DNA of 46,695 bases, from NCBI GenBank assembly GCA_014084085.1, contig NPFB01000072.1, forward strand, positions 479 through 47,173, given 5' to 3'. The notes under the pieces were generated by a model. It worked only from the letters and a program-made list of their open reading frames with translations, was not told where the DNA came from and searched no databases. The position numbers and the translations under genes are program-made. Shown here piece by piece: positions 12,901 to 20,118 of this stretch (positions within the stretch are counted from its first letter, which is position 1; each line of letters begins with the position of its first letter). The DNA is from Hondaea fermentalgiana. Lineage: Eukaryota > Sar > Bigyra > Thraustochytrida > Thraustochytriidae.

Positions 12901-14742
12901 ACAGGCGAGGTACTGGGTACGACCTGTGCAATTATGAATGCGACTTCGCGCAAAGTTGCAATGAGCCGGATCCCGCAGCTTATGTCCTCGACAGCGAGTC
13001 TGCTCGACCTCGAGGAGGGCTGTGCTGCAGAAGTGGAGGAGGCTGCGGCGCTCTTTAAGAGTCGTGGCGGAGCTCTTGACGGTCGCACTCTATGCGCCAA
13101 GTTGCCTTCTACGGGCTGTCTGGAGAGTCTTGCATCAAAGCTTTCGGAGCTTCCTTTCGCCGGAAAGTATGTGCCCGCGCATCTGGACACGCTGATCCAG
13201 GAAACGTGCTCGCTTCTGGTTGATGAAGACGTCGAATCTAGAAAATCGCTGGCCCTCTATCTCGATGAGGAGGGACCCAAGGTGCTACAAATTACTGCGT
13301 TCATGGCAGGCGTGGATGCAAGTTGCGCGAATGACTTTGCGCTCTTGGCCGACGTCTCGCTGACCTCGATGTGCGGTAGACCGGAATGCCTGTCACAGCT
13401 TGCCTCTGGACTCGAGACCACGCCACTTGTAGGCGACTACTTGCCCAAGGGTCTGGCGCCGCTCTTTGACGGCGTTTGCGCCTTTGCAACTCAGGCGAGC
13501 GACTGGGCGACTTTTGCTCAAGATACACTTTCCAAGCTCATTTACATTGTTGCAGTGAGCGTAACTGGTGATGCAGCTTGCGCAGCGCAACTTGAGCGGC
13601 TCGCGCTGGACTTGGTGAGTGGCTCGACATATCTCTCTGTACCAGTGGAGAGTCTGTGCCACATCTCGGACAGCTGTTTGAATACTCTGGTCTCTGATCT
13701 CACCACGCTCCCTCTGTGGGGCAACTTTCTGCCTGCGGAGACTGGAGAGGTCATTGAGGGCGTTTGCGAATACGCTGATTTGGACCTGGACAGCTTGAGC
13801 GATATGGATATTCTTATCAATACGCTCAACAAACACTGGTCTGTGCTCATGGAGCTAGTGCTGAATATGGTGGACCTTGAGGACGAGGATTGCGTCGCCT
13901 CGCTGAAAAGTCAGTCTACGGCGTGCGCGAATGAGGGTCAATGTCTGAATGCTGTGGTGAGTGCATATCAGACTCAACTGCCCCTTGTGGCCCAGCTTTT
14001 CCCTGCCAATGCTGATCTGGCAATCGCAAATGTGTGCGAACTCGCGCGCAGCTCCAAGGACGACATCGTTGAAGTCTTGTACAAGAAGGGGGGTGTTTTG
14101 GACAGTCTTATTCTGTGGCTTCCGTCTGACGCTTTGGCTTCGACGGACGATTGCGCGTCGCGCTTTGCGACAGCCGCTGCGCTTCCCGAAGCAGGAACGC
14201 CAGGGTCGTGGCAAAAGGTACTGTCCTGCACCGTAGGTGGCGACTGCCTGCAGCCCGTTGCGCGCAAGATGCTCAAATTGTCCAGCATGGAAGTGACGGA
14301 GGCGGAAATGGCCCTCTTTGAGACCGTTCTGATTGACCAGCCGTGCGAGGAAGGATCCACCACTGTTGGCGATGGTGACGGAGACGGCAACGATGACGGA
14401 AGCAGCTCTTCGGAGGATTCCAAGGGCATGAACATCTCGCTCAAAGCACTCAAGGGTGCATCGATTGCTGCAGGCGCGCTCCTACTTGTGACTGTGCTTG
14501 TTTTTGCACTGAACATGCGTCGTGAGAGTAAGATTGCTTCGGCAAGCAGGCGGCCTGACGTCCTGAGCCGACGGGTATCGCAGTCCATCATTCCGCATGG
14601 TCTCGAGCAAGACTACGACGCTGGCGTAGGGCACCGAGATGTTAACGCCGGCAACGACGACGATGAGTTCGACGCTTCTTCTGATGGGGATGAGGACGAG
14701 TACGATGACGAGCCCATGCAGCTTCATGCCCGCAGGGCTTAG
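3979..14742 (+). CDS. Giant secreted type I membrane protein with about 28 four-Cys repeats
   Basis: A single uninterrupted frame encodes 3,587 residues. A signal peptide occupies residues 1-25, a transmembrane helix about 3494-3513 (GASIAAGALLLVTVLVFALN) is followed by a basic stop-transfer stretch, and the cytoplasmic tail of about 70 residues is strongly acidic. The ectodomain is a tandem array. Each long unit (about 105-130 residues, to about residue 2540) has four cysteines in the order Y-[LIV]-P-x-[IF]-P-x(2-4)-C, then L-C, then 8-10 residues later C-[LV]-x(2)-[LI]-G, then P-x-[AT]-C. After residue 2540 about ten shorter units (about 80-100 residues) keep the four cysteines but lose part of the first linker. 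Leu/Val/Ile spacing suggests helices throughout, so I infer a disulphide-pinned alpha-solenoid. No enzyme motif and no known family was recognised. A cell-surface or scale/wall role is a guess. Confidence 0.9.
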   Translation: MKVVGLWLAPLVVVSALLSYTRVDASPLRRTYEREFTASDGYVNFGAVLAEFAVASRHLRNGKLDYKGPLDIEKELHVERAKISFARRLRDSFRSRYPERVSEDISVEQEYKVLPYFVSPDVARRLQAEGFDTALNPSKDEIAARDEHQLETLQPRAPHGRRLFEFPILCDSSTGECSTEWVCWSISIALNGLNMEETCNLLEKVQTIADGSWTIDDWLEEIPNFIDLLKDLDGIAGIISTSACAATATDFSAYSQYGDEAVFYYPKAICLDVTVFRGCMLELLLIIGFPLVDEIQQFLPTDVVDILEQIQGLLESIHVGIVNICVSMKQIGLLGDGSLLTFVESWEDLFTLAQGSTTTTKLELLLDVVGQMTSWDLINDYLPAFPAACAKPLATAAQSAYDQVFGPNAVSSDQLPAAICASIGETTALDCLTIIATNIDEIEWMSSALGNGHLHELSEEVVPSLCSVLSDLSNLSPSDIFAQIPLLLRVYKRLSLDLLSSILPGVHDTLIDCAEPFAALAEEAEAALDDTRAMIQLVCSDSVNNNECFVSLSDGIDQIGFAQEVVGQGTLKTVITQTLPGACEITNAVLADDDLSISTILAQLPAIVEWYASVSKIDAFSDYVPAWPEETCSSEVITNLTQDLLEGVEDSSVLPSKLCSLSSGQAQACMLSIGESLENSELVRSLFVSSVTSSGPNATFYALFHEAFPSVCEAVNGADISVEDLVRSIPAVLAVVAALDIVPLRQQFPDIHALLADRVCTAQFEKFGSWIADIIAGNDKNTVNRICSRIGKNQCLIDLSRAVDSIEFVREQIGKGTLELIVDDLVPQTCRDLKSAAGTFSVDTLVESLPSLLSVFDELTAVSVDGSDDADAVYPLQAYLPQIPRDASCRAGFQTIAGDLVNFVYKDDATLGTLMTQMCVTWLDAGYYTCLESLGAEIDQVPLLVDLLGAEGVVQAIPNTLLPSACAILQPELPLMESVALVIEKLPEIISLYADLQPNTLLPGFVKEYLPPFPTENCTNEVVSLLQTHLSEVVGDHSLALQILCQDLEPSEQACLVAIGDGIDQADALQEAVGLSDGFLQSVVQTEIPRACKIIGNELASVDVTNLLTKIPEILNFISSLKETMPTVLAQYIPVIPHETCDASYASVSAKFTANSQPLAVCDFDDQEVECVALLGDAIDDVDMLRELIGGRGLIRYTVTTVRTEACEAIDHISDMALVDLADQIPQAFEILNTLNNFTLLDSYIPDMPSTCEREIPSVASQLALTVQETQGSSTDLEEAIVGTLCSLEEDAKTCLADLGYNLAQVEWIASIVPNTHAIALDLLKLLPLACALFDDQSAFPGADEVLTFLPAAVSLVDSLRDISFVEPYLPDITDDCMGAYGLLAAELSPVGVAGIPSVLCGMPNATKTCFRAISWPAVIPDGVAASVVDTLPTACAAVMSIGDLDFNSILTSIPLILDLVDELHEIDALSAYIPDIDSNCTSLFKTSLVPRFENDGVVEGTCGITSAEQLCVVDLVDRILDVSLIADLASQQLDTDDPDNLKVLVSTLFATLPRACAIVDGVDVLGNVFLALDDMISILEQLREFKAFASVVPSLDASCAAEFRSTLASVQASEAAQTNAVALLPRTVCGVVLGDAALGTCLQNIGAQLDAGPLAGDGDLSIETIVEVFVEKILPLICGVIERVIDDEGTLNITNVVLSLPDIAEIYADAAAAAGPAYLPAFPEQDCSRDVLTSIAEAINSGDVLKVLCAGLTNPDKVCVRSLGSTLDQVSFVSSMMGRSNLISELLGEPMDAACSALSFDTGVDVTSILGHVDTILVAVDAANRLVPSLVADFLPEIPGGECLTVSFPRISVLLADFKVEKLCRMKSADRECVALLGDNLETTPLVRDMLYGDLDVTTTNASLVRSVMEALPLTLCSALDELGAVDFDGVIAAIPHAFTLMRTLYGYPALRAYVPWVPNVCLETVEDMTTRLSSNVDDPVEAMCGLTTPETKCLVGLGASLDATNLTAGVEDLLNATLGLVPTVCDTLQAESIDTSDLLRYLPSLFMLFERVDVVAQSLDLYDVTIGETCHVRLQAMATRLSATGTVDALPAELCNSTSSDFVCMRTASQAIEQLPLVKDTVPEGLLANVLTLMETTVCEVLASSEDTDYLGFVSALPELVAILDQLEEMDIMSSYLPVFSDECKTLFAGSITTKLEEGVALAKEQGLLRISGSLDFSGLTGILCAFNDEEDQCFRDVAHAVVATPMMASLSSSLGEDYTLSEIVESAFRIRERACSLFNELGSLGSASLFFSLRDVLHIIDELQNFPVVSEYVPEFRESCLDPIDDLSDAISSGTSTVSTVCSLNATETGCLVHLAHQLDTISQVRFMFSLFGGEAYESIEAFVRSLLYEVIDPSCALMSDMGVGMEGINLSEFIFKIPDFVDALRTMKTMPFIDELAPQVSEECLAELEGVVPASTSRTSEIDGVTFVCGSSQEVRTCVQELNDAFEEIDFIGEHIPDGVVEAFIASLDSGCKLFLSEDLDQASFFENEMPVLMRNAGIIAGVQDSCLILSNTTEVCSLGDDCLREYIAKLSIVPLLGKFIPSWASDAVVDLCAVQSGESTMDVFIETHLASIIDSVLDGHECAESEVDTSTPSRVCASLGPACVQELADNLPSLAPDGLDELLVATCSLFASEDGGETVFSLLPYLGSLLDVLAFVLGYPSDTCAVQIKANVLVDDFDAIKFCYGLDSECTTEVVKTMRSLPFVGAYLPTGTDQLIGVLCGVLKDEESLSSLMEHIPTLLDILAEIVLGGHLDLTEACQAEITEYVIDERSGTVNVRNLCVLDDTCTASVIRSLQELPLVGEYVPDTVGEVLQDACVLQGSTDGSNYVEVSEDAESNFMKLLPRILDLLGRVLGDEVAPGDENEANRLLESTINTTQLGCGTMLVSYAAKHNETFSTRDFCSEVTPACVQYATEKLSTLPIVNEFLQPRTGEVLGTTCAIMNATSRKVAMSRIPQLMSSTASLLDLEEGCAAEVEEAAALFKSRGGALDGRTLCAKLPSTGCLESLASKLSELPFAGKYVPAHLDTLIQETCSLLVDEDVESRKSLALYLDEEGPKVLQITAFMAGVDASCANDFALLADVSLTSMCGRPECLSQLASGLETTPLVGDYLPKGLAPLFDGVCAFATQASDWATFAQDTLSKLIYIVAVSVTGDAACAAQLERLALDLVSGSTYLSVPVESLCHISDSCLNTLVSDLTTLPLWGNFLPAETGEVIEGVCEYADLDLDSLSDMDILINTLNKHWSVLMELVLNMVDLEDEDCVASLKSQSTACANEGQCLNAVVSAYQTQLPLVAQLFPANADLAIANVCELARSSKDDIVEVLYKKGGVLDSLILWLPSDALASTDDCASRFATAAALPEAGTPGSWQKVLSCTVGGDCLQPVARKMLKLSSMEVTEAEMALFETVLIDQPCEEGSTTVGDGDGDGNDDGSSSSEDSKGMNISLKALKGASIAAGALLLVTVLVFALNMRRESKIASASRRPDVLSRRVSQSIIPHGLEQDYDAGVGHRDVNAGNDDDEFDASSDGDEDEYDDEPMQLHARRA

Positions 14743-14821
14743 ATATAAAATATATTCGTCATCGCTTTGTAATGATGGTAGTATGCTGTATTTTCTCTTT
14801 TTGAATGGGGAGGGGGGAAAG

Positions 14822-14823
<2 letters not shown>

Positions 14824-14855
<32 letters not shown>
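14824..14855. repeat. GT dinucleotide microsatellite (16 units)
   Basis: Sixteen GT units lie in the 121-base gap between the convergent stop codons of the giant protein and the methyltransferase, just after a G-rich run. It lies in the 3' flank of both genes. Confidence 0.95.
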
Positions 14856-14859
<4 letters not shown>

Positions 14860-14863
14860 GAAG

Positions 14864-15577
14864 TCAAGACGCCTCATTGCAGGTCGTGGATTTTCGAGTA
14901 AGCCTGTATATCTTGATCCTTTTGCTCTGAAATTCGGGGTGAAAGTCCTGAACGGAAATCTCTTGAATCTGAAAAGAACGAGCTTTAAGCTCTGCCCATA
15001 GGATCTCGTCGGTGCGGATCGCCCGGGTCTGATGTGCAAGAAGAATGTGTTCGATATGGGGGTTGGCGCTTTCGATGCGTGCAAGAGTGTCTGCAAAGGG
15101 AATGACGAGTTCTGGGACCCAAATGACGTCGGCAGCAAGAATGTGTGTGAGATTGCCATGCTCTACAGCGCGAGGATCGAGCTCTTCTGCGGTCCAGTCG
15201 AGTGCAAAGACCTGAACACGCTCAGTCAAGTGTTCGTTTCGAGCTGCATTGTCGCGCGCGTTCCCAAGCGCGTAGTCGAGATCTGTGAGATAGACTGCGC
15301 CAGCGCCAAGAGCGGCACTTGCGAGGCCTACGACGCCCGTGCCACAGCCTAGCTCGAGCACACGAGCTTGCGGAGAAAGAGGTACGGCGTGCTCGACATA
15401 CTTGGCGAGCACGATACTCCCGTCCCAAACGACGAGGCCCGTACCTTCGCCAGTGTTGGCGACCTCGTCGACAAGCAGTGGCTTGCCAGCGATCTTGAGC
15501 TCGCCGCGTGAGCAATTGACTGCGAACTCACGCCAGCCAAGGAGAAGCACCGGTGCGGCGTCCTCTTGGGCGGCCAT
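14864..15577 (-). CDS. METTL21-type (family 16) protein methyltransferase
   Basis: Predicted SAM-dependent seven-beta-strand methyltransferase of 237 residues, the usual size for the family. The approach motif VVWDGSIVLAKYVE is followed by motif I VLELGCGTG (residues about 73-81), the acidic post-I residue in LTDLD, and the family signature AADVIWVPEL (about 148-157; Asp150), which corresponds to the D-x-x-Y-like motif of METTL21/METTL23 proteins. Known members methylate lysines of chaperones and translation factors; the target here is unknown. The frame stays open upstream of ATG 15577 and encodes a hydrophobic Ala-rich stretch, but offers only a TTG at 15688, so the ATG is preferred. It is convergent with the giant gene and in the same direction as ZMYND10, whose stop lies 294 bases upstream. 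Confidence 0.85.
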   Translation of the reverse strand: MAAQEDAAPVLLLGWREFAVNCSRGELKIAGKPLLVDEVANTGEGTGLVVWDGSIVLAKYVEHAVPLSPQARVLELGCGTGVVGLASAALGAGAVYLTDLDYALGNARDNAARNEHLTERVQVFALDWTAEELDPRAVEHGNLTHILAADVIWVPELVIPFADTLARIESANPHIEHILLAHQTRAIRTDEILWAELKARSFQIQEISVQDFHPEFQSKRIKIYRLTRKSTTCNEAS

Positions 15578-15871
15578 GCCAGCGGCCGAGGCAGCCGCTG
15601 CCAATGCCAGCGTCGTTATGGCAAGCAAGGTCTTGATTTTCCTCGCGAATTCGATTTGCTTGTTTTGGTTTTCACTCGTTTTCACCAATGCATTTTTTTA
15701 ATCAGGCCTTCGCAGGCGTCGGCTTCTAGGCTCTGATCGAGCCTGGGCCGACATCCAAGCCTACCACAACCGTAGTTTGTTGACACGATGGGTCGGAGGG
15801 GATAGCTGAGATGATGAACTCGTGTTGTGTGGCGAGCAGATGACTAATTTCCAAGTATCACATTATCATGA

Positions 15872-17716
15872 TTATGCATCCTGTGCGAGAGAGATGAAGA
15901 CTGCGCCGAGACGAAGCGTTGCATGTGCCGTTTCGCTATTTGAGCTGTCCTCTGCAATCTTTTCGCAAGTGTCTTCCACGAAACATTGGACCTGGGCAAC
16001 GGCGCCATCCTTGAGAGAGCCAAGCTTTTGCCAAAACTCTGATTCGGTAGCGACGCTAGCCTTGGGCTTCTTCGAATAAATGGTGATCTCGTTCTGAGAT
16101 TCGAGCGTTTCACCGTTCTCAAGATCGTGACGGCGGCGGCATGGCTCGACGACCATCTTGAGCATAAAACTATCAGTGAAGGGGAGCGATATGCCAAGTT
16201 GACTGTCTGGCGCAGCATTGCCTTTGGCTGCTGCGTTCTCTTGATCAAGGGCCACGGCTCCTTGGATGTCGGGACAATGGAGCTGGAAGCGCACAAAGCG
16301 GCCCTTTGCTGTGATTTGTTCCGTGCCAGACTCTGCAATAGGCTGGAGGCGCACTTTCCGGCCAGTTTGCAGGGAAAGAGTGACTTGGCGAGGAAAGAGG
16401 TCGCGTGCCGTATCCTGGTTCGTGTTCTTTTCGTCTTCAGAGACGGGCTCGATGGTGACACCCGAGGAAGACGCTTGTGCGCTACTTCCTTCGTCAAGCG
16501 CCGTGTTGCGGCCGGAAAGGAGTTCCTCGACAATGTCTTCGTTGTACAGGCCTGCGAGCTGGCGAACGAGGGGGTCGTCACGGCCTTCCTTTTCCTTAAA
16601 AGTCGTTTGAAAAACCCTTTGGATCTGCTGGTTCCAGTTCGTTTCGCGTAAGAGGCTATCGCGAACCTCTGCGACCTGCTCAAGCACCAAAGCCGAGGAC
16701 GTCGTGGCTGGCGGCGCATCCATGATGACCAGCTCATCGAAAGTGCGCTGCAGATCGGCGAGCACGGGGAGCTGATCGACGAGAGTCTGATTAAGGTACT
16801 TGCGTGTGCGCAAGAGCGAATCTTTACGGAATGAATGAAAGTGATAGCGTTTGCGAACCTCCCCCTCGCAGAGCAAATTAAAGAGAATAAGCCAGGGTTG
16901 CGCCTCGAGAGGAGTGAGCAAAAGCAGGTCTTTGGGTTCGACCTTTGTCCAGGTATGGTCTCGTAATTTTTCCCATTGGCCTTGCGAAGTGCGGCGCGTC
17001 CATGGCGGGTTTTCGATGCATGGGACGACGAGACATGGGACGTCATGCGTGTCAAGCAGGCGCGTCATGACGCTGAGCGGGAGCTGAGTGACGTGCTCAC
17101 AAATAAATCGCAGCACAGACACCGCGGCGATGCTACAGCGCCAGACCACGTCGCGAAGCTGACGACGGAAATCGCGCAACCGTGCCTCTGGAGTGTCGAG
17201 CTCTGGCGCGTTTTGGTCTTGATCGGCGCCTGATGCGTCGAGGTCGTCACCGTTGTTTACCTCATCGCGCACCGAGCGTTCGCAAAGCCATCGAAGACGG
17301 CGACAACAGTAGTCAACGACCTCGACAATGGTCTCGCCACACGACTGAGCGGCGTAGTCGTGGTAGAGGACGACTTCGAGCAGATTGCACAGGGTGGCTT
17401 CATGGAAAGCGACGTGGTAGCCGCGGATGGAGTTGCGCTCTGCGAGGTGGCGCTGGACAGACTCGTCCGCGAGGACGTGCTCGCGCCAGGCCTCGATGAC
17501 AATGAGTTCATGCACGACCACACGAAGCTTGTCGTGTGTGACGAGTCCCTCGAGCACAAAGTTTTCCTCGTTCTTTTGCACGCTCTCGTGCGCCTGCAGG
17601 TTGAGTTTCTGCAGGGCAAGATGCTGTTTCATCCATGTTGCCGAGCCAACCTCCTCAACGGGAAAGGCCTTGAGGGCCTCAATGGTGCGCTCTGCCTCGT
17701 GCGCGGGAAGCACCAT
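15872..17716 (-). CDS. ZMYND10-like axonemal dynein assembly factor lacking the MYND finger
   Basis: Residues 1 to about 400 match ZMYND10 closely. The N-terminus has FPVEEVGSATWMKQHLALQK and LVTHDKLRVVVHELIVIE blocks; the middle has ENPPWTRR, a W-x(3)-L-x(4)-W pattern and LNQTLVDQLPVLADLQ (about residues 230-330). ZMYND10 works in the cytoplasm with LRRC6 and chaperones to fold outer and inner dynein arms, so its presence implies motile flagella. The protein has 614 residues against about 440 in animals. The usual C-terminal MYND zinc finger with its C-x2-C pairs is absent. Instead there is an acidic/Ser-rich linker and about 180 residues of unrecognised, apparently beta-rich sequence with scattered single cysteines. 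The ATG at 17716 fits the family N-terminus exactly. Confidence 0.9.
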   Translation of the reverse strand: MVLPAHEAERTIEALKAFPVEEVGSATWMKQHLALQKLNLQAHESVQKNEENFVLEGLVTHDKLRVVVHELIVIEAWREHVLADESVQRHLAERNSIRGYHVAFHEATLCNLLEVVLYHDYAAQSCGETIVEVVDYCCRRLRWLCERSVRDEVNNGDDLDASGADQDQNAPELDTPEARLRDFRRQLRDVVWRCSIAAVSVLRFICEHVTQLPLSVMTRLLDTHDVPCLVVPCIENPPWTRRTSQGQWEKLRDHTWTKVEPKDLLLLTPLEAQPWLILFNLLCEGEVRKRYHFHSFRKDSLLRTRKYLNQTLVDQLPVLADLQRTFDELVIMDAPPATTSSALVLEQVAEVRDSLLRETNWNQQIQRVFQTTFKEKEGRDDPLVRQLAGLYNEDIVEELLSGRNTALDEGSSAQASSSGVTIEPVSEDEKNTNQDTARDLFPRQVTLSLQTGRKVRLQPIAESGTEQITAKGRFVRFQLHCPDIQGAVALDQENAAAKGNAAPDSQLGISLPFTDSFMLKMVVEPCRRRHDLENGETLESQNEITIYSKKPKASVATESEFWQKLGSLKDGAVAQVQCFVEDTCEKIAEDSSNSETAHATLRLGAVFISLAQDA

Positions 17717-18539
17717 CTTCTCCTCTCTTTTCTTTTCCTTGAACCTCTGCGCTGCGCGCAGCTCCTGCCAGCGCCTGGGCTCTTTCTTGTTTGTTTATTC
17801 TTTCTCGATTTGGGCTCAACGTTCGAGTCCAATACGGTGGTACTACATTTTGGGACTTTGAAGACCGTTGAGGTCGCTGTCGCAAGTGCTTTTGTTGAAG
17901 AAGACGGTGAAAGGGGATGGCAGGGACCAGGGCCTACAGAGAAATTAAACGTGGCTTTTACGGCGCCATCATCGCATGCTAGGGCCTAACTGTAAGTCTA
18001 TGTACGGAAGAGTTTGGTGACAAGAATTATGATTCGTGACTTGTACACTCGACTGGCGAACTTGACGCAAGCGCATACCGCTTCGCACTGTCAGTCTCTT
18101 CACCACTCAACATTATGGCCACTGGTCAGACGCCTAAGAAAAGCGTCGCTTCCTACGTCCGCTGCCGCTGGCAGACCCACGTATACATTCAAAGTAAACA
18201 GGCCGCGGCCCGAGTAAGGAGAGTCTGGGTGCACGTGCGCACACCCTCAAGAAACTGGAAACCTACAGGGCCCATTTCGCGGCACGTGTGCCGGCACGTG
18301 TTATACGTCAAGCTGCAAAAAGAGCAAAGTGGCAACGTGCGTCCAAGATCGAGGCTGACGCCGGGGCCGACACTGACTGGGTTGGCGTCGCCAGGCAAAC
18401 GAGCAGACGCAGACGAGCAGGCGAGCAGACGAGCAGACGCTAAGCCGACGCTGGGCCGACAGGTAGTCAGTCGCATAGGCTTGAGGTCAAACTTCTGGGG
18501 GTGGGGGTGGGGAATAGACTGAGGTGATCGCTGCCGACG
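17717..18539. promoter_or_regulatory. Divergent promoter region of ZMYND10 and orphan membrane protein
   Basis: This spacer of 823 bases lies between the two start codons. It contains three CACGTG sites at 18232-18300 and a degenerate GAGCAGAC/ACGC tandem stretch (about 18399-18450). A G-rich GGGGGTGGGGGTGGGG segment lies at about 18497-18512. Frames inside it are short and overlap the promoter. Confidence 0.55.
18232..18300. promoter_or_regulatory. Cluster of three CACGTG (G-box/E-box) sites
   Basis: CACGTG occurs at 18232-18237, 18283-18288 and 18295-18300; the last two are 12 bases apart, within a near-palindromic GGCACGTG context. A TACGTCA element follows at about 18304-18310. CACGTG is the standard bHLH/bZIP core. 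Its position 240-310 bases before the membrane-protein ATG suggests regulation of that gene, of ZMYND10, or of both. Confidence 0.45.
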
Positions 18540-19715
18540 ATGATTCGAATTTTGCAAGGCGTAAACGGAGACCTTCGATTCTGGTCGAGAGTCATGGCTG
18601 TGACCGAGGGCATCAACATTATCGGCAACAATTTATACGATGTCAGTTCTTCCATATATTACTATGCGCAGGATGCCGAAGTCTCTTATATGCTTGTGCT
18701 CGCGACGGTGGCCTGCGTCTTGCAGCTGTTCGCCACCATGATCGCACTAAAGTATGATGTACTGGACAGTCTGCCTTCAATGATCGAAGCGATCTTGATG
18801 ACGACCGTGGCAGTTTTCCTCGGGCCAGGCATTGTGGCGGCAAACTTTGGAAATGACTTGTATCCGTTTGCGCGCAACTATGCACAAGCCTACAACTCGA
18901 CAGAAACGACGATGGATGAGGCATGTGCCCCGACAGGGCAGCTTTCTTTCATTTTCATGGTACTCTCGGGGGGGTTCATGGGCACTTCGTTTCTCATGGA
19001 CGCGTACGGGGTCTATACCTGGCCCTCGAAAGATGTAGCATCGTGGCTCAGCATGGGGAACGGATGGGCTGGAGCTTTGCCACTCGCGTCGACTTGTTTG
19101 ATGAAGCTCGTGGTCCTACTTCCGATTGGTTCTGTGTATGTGTTCCGCTCATACTTTCCCCTCTTGTCTCTCTTCGTCTCCATGGCGTTTTGCGAGACAA
19201 CTGCACGTGTTCTTGCTCGACTTCAAAATAGTCGCGTCGACTGGGTGTATGCGACTGTCGTGCGACCACGTTCAGAGCCCATTTCGCTTGCTGAGCACTT
19301 TTCGGTCTTCTTTGGACGATTCCCTTCAATAATTATGGGTATCATTTCGCTGCTTTGGTTTGTCATTTCAATCGGAGCAGATGGCGGCATTGGGTGGCTC
19401 GGTGATAACCCGGGCTTGCCGCTATGCACGCCCTTTGGCTACACAACGTGCTGCTGGGTGTTTTTCGGATATGTCGTGTATCTGCACCTTTTATACCTGG
19501 TGTGCGGTATGCAGGGAATGGCTGGGACCTTGGCAGTGATGAAGATGAAGATGGACGATGATCTGGTCGAGGAGATTCTTTTAAAGAAGCGCCGAGGCAT
19601 GTGCTTTCGCGTGATCGGTGACTTGATTTTCCACGGAGAGCTTCCGAATTTGCGTGAGAATGCAGGCGCTGATGCGACGCGTGTTGGGGCCAAAGTGAAT
19701 CCCACGGGACCGTGA
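18540..19715 (+). CDS. Orphan multi-pass membrane protein
   Basis: 391 residues with about six to seven hydrophobic helices, near residues 48-70, 79-101, 133-155, 176-220 (probably two), 263-283 and 298-328. A short basic cytoplasmic-type tail follows the last helix (KKRRGMCFRVIGDL). An Asn-Ser-Thr sequon lies in the loop between the second and third helices, and several cysteines flank the last membrane segments. No transporter, GPCR or enzyme signature was recognised, so no function is proposed. The ATG at 18540 is the first in frame; Met19 at 18594 is an alternative. Its codon use resembles its neighbours. Confidence 0.75.
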   Translation: MIRILQGVNGDLRFWSRVMAVTEGINIIGNNLYDVSSSIYYYAQDAEVSYMLVLATVACVLQLFATMIALKYDVLDSLPSMIEAILMTTVAVFLGPGIVAANFGNDLYPFARNYAQAYNSTETTMDEACAPTGQLSFIFMVLSGGFMGTSFLMDAYGVYTWPSKDVASWLSMGNGWAGALPLASTCLMKLVVLLPIGSVYVFRSYFPLLSLFVSMAFCETTARVLARLQNSRVDWVYATVVRPRSEPISLAEHFSVFFGRFPSIIMGIISLLWFVISIGADGGIGWLGDNPGLPLCTPFGYTTCCWVFFGYVVYLHLLYLVCGMQGMAGTLAVMKMKMDDDLVEEILLKKRRGMCFRVIGDLIFHGELPNLRENAGADATRVGAKVNPTGP

Positions 19716-20118
19716 CCCTCGCAAGGCTAGGCGTGCAGCTGGATCCACCTTTTGATCGAACCTGACTCCTGTGACTTCTGCGAGTTCTGCGAGTTCTGCG
19801 ACTCCTTCGACCACGACTTGATCTATATCCTTTTCAAACAATGATTTTCTAAACATTAATGTCGGTGCTGAGAAGCAGGACTTTTGGTCTCGATCCACTG
19901 CTCGTTGCTTTGCCGGCGAGAAACGGCGATCGCCCTTGCCACGCCTGAGTGGGACCCGGGACGCGCGGGACGATCTGGAGCAGGCACGCAAAGTTTCACT
20001 TGGAAACGCCACGGAAGACTGGACTCGCCCTCCCACCATTCACAATCGTGGCAGGCCGGAGCCAGGCGGGCACCAGTCGGAACCACATGGCAGCCTGCAG
20101 AAGCGGCAGCAGCTTCAC

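Noticed and set aside
15578..15688. Hydrophobic N-terminal segment of the methyltransferase as a signal peptide
   Set aside because: The frame's upstream start at 15688 is a TTG; no ATG covers the hydrophobic stretch, so it is probably 5' UTR.
15844..17055. 403-codon minus-strand frame
   Set aside because: Alternative frame inside ZMYND10; Ser/Arg-rich with no family match, while the ZMYND10 frame matches over 400 residues.
17815..17850. GTTCGAGTCC resembling a tRNA B box
   Set aside because: No matching acceptor stem, D-arm or anticodon arm in the flanking 80 bases.
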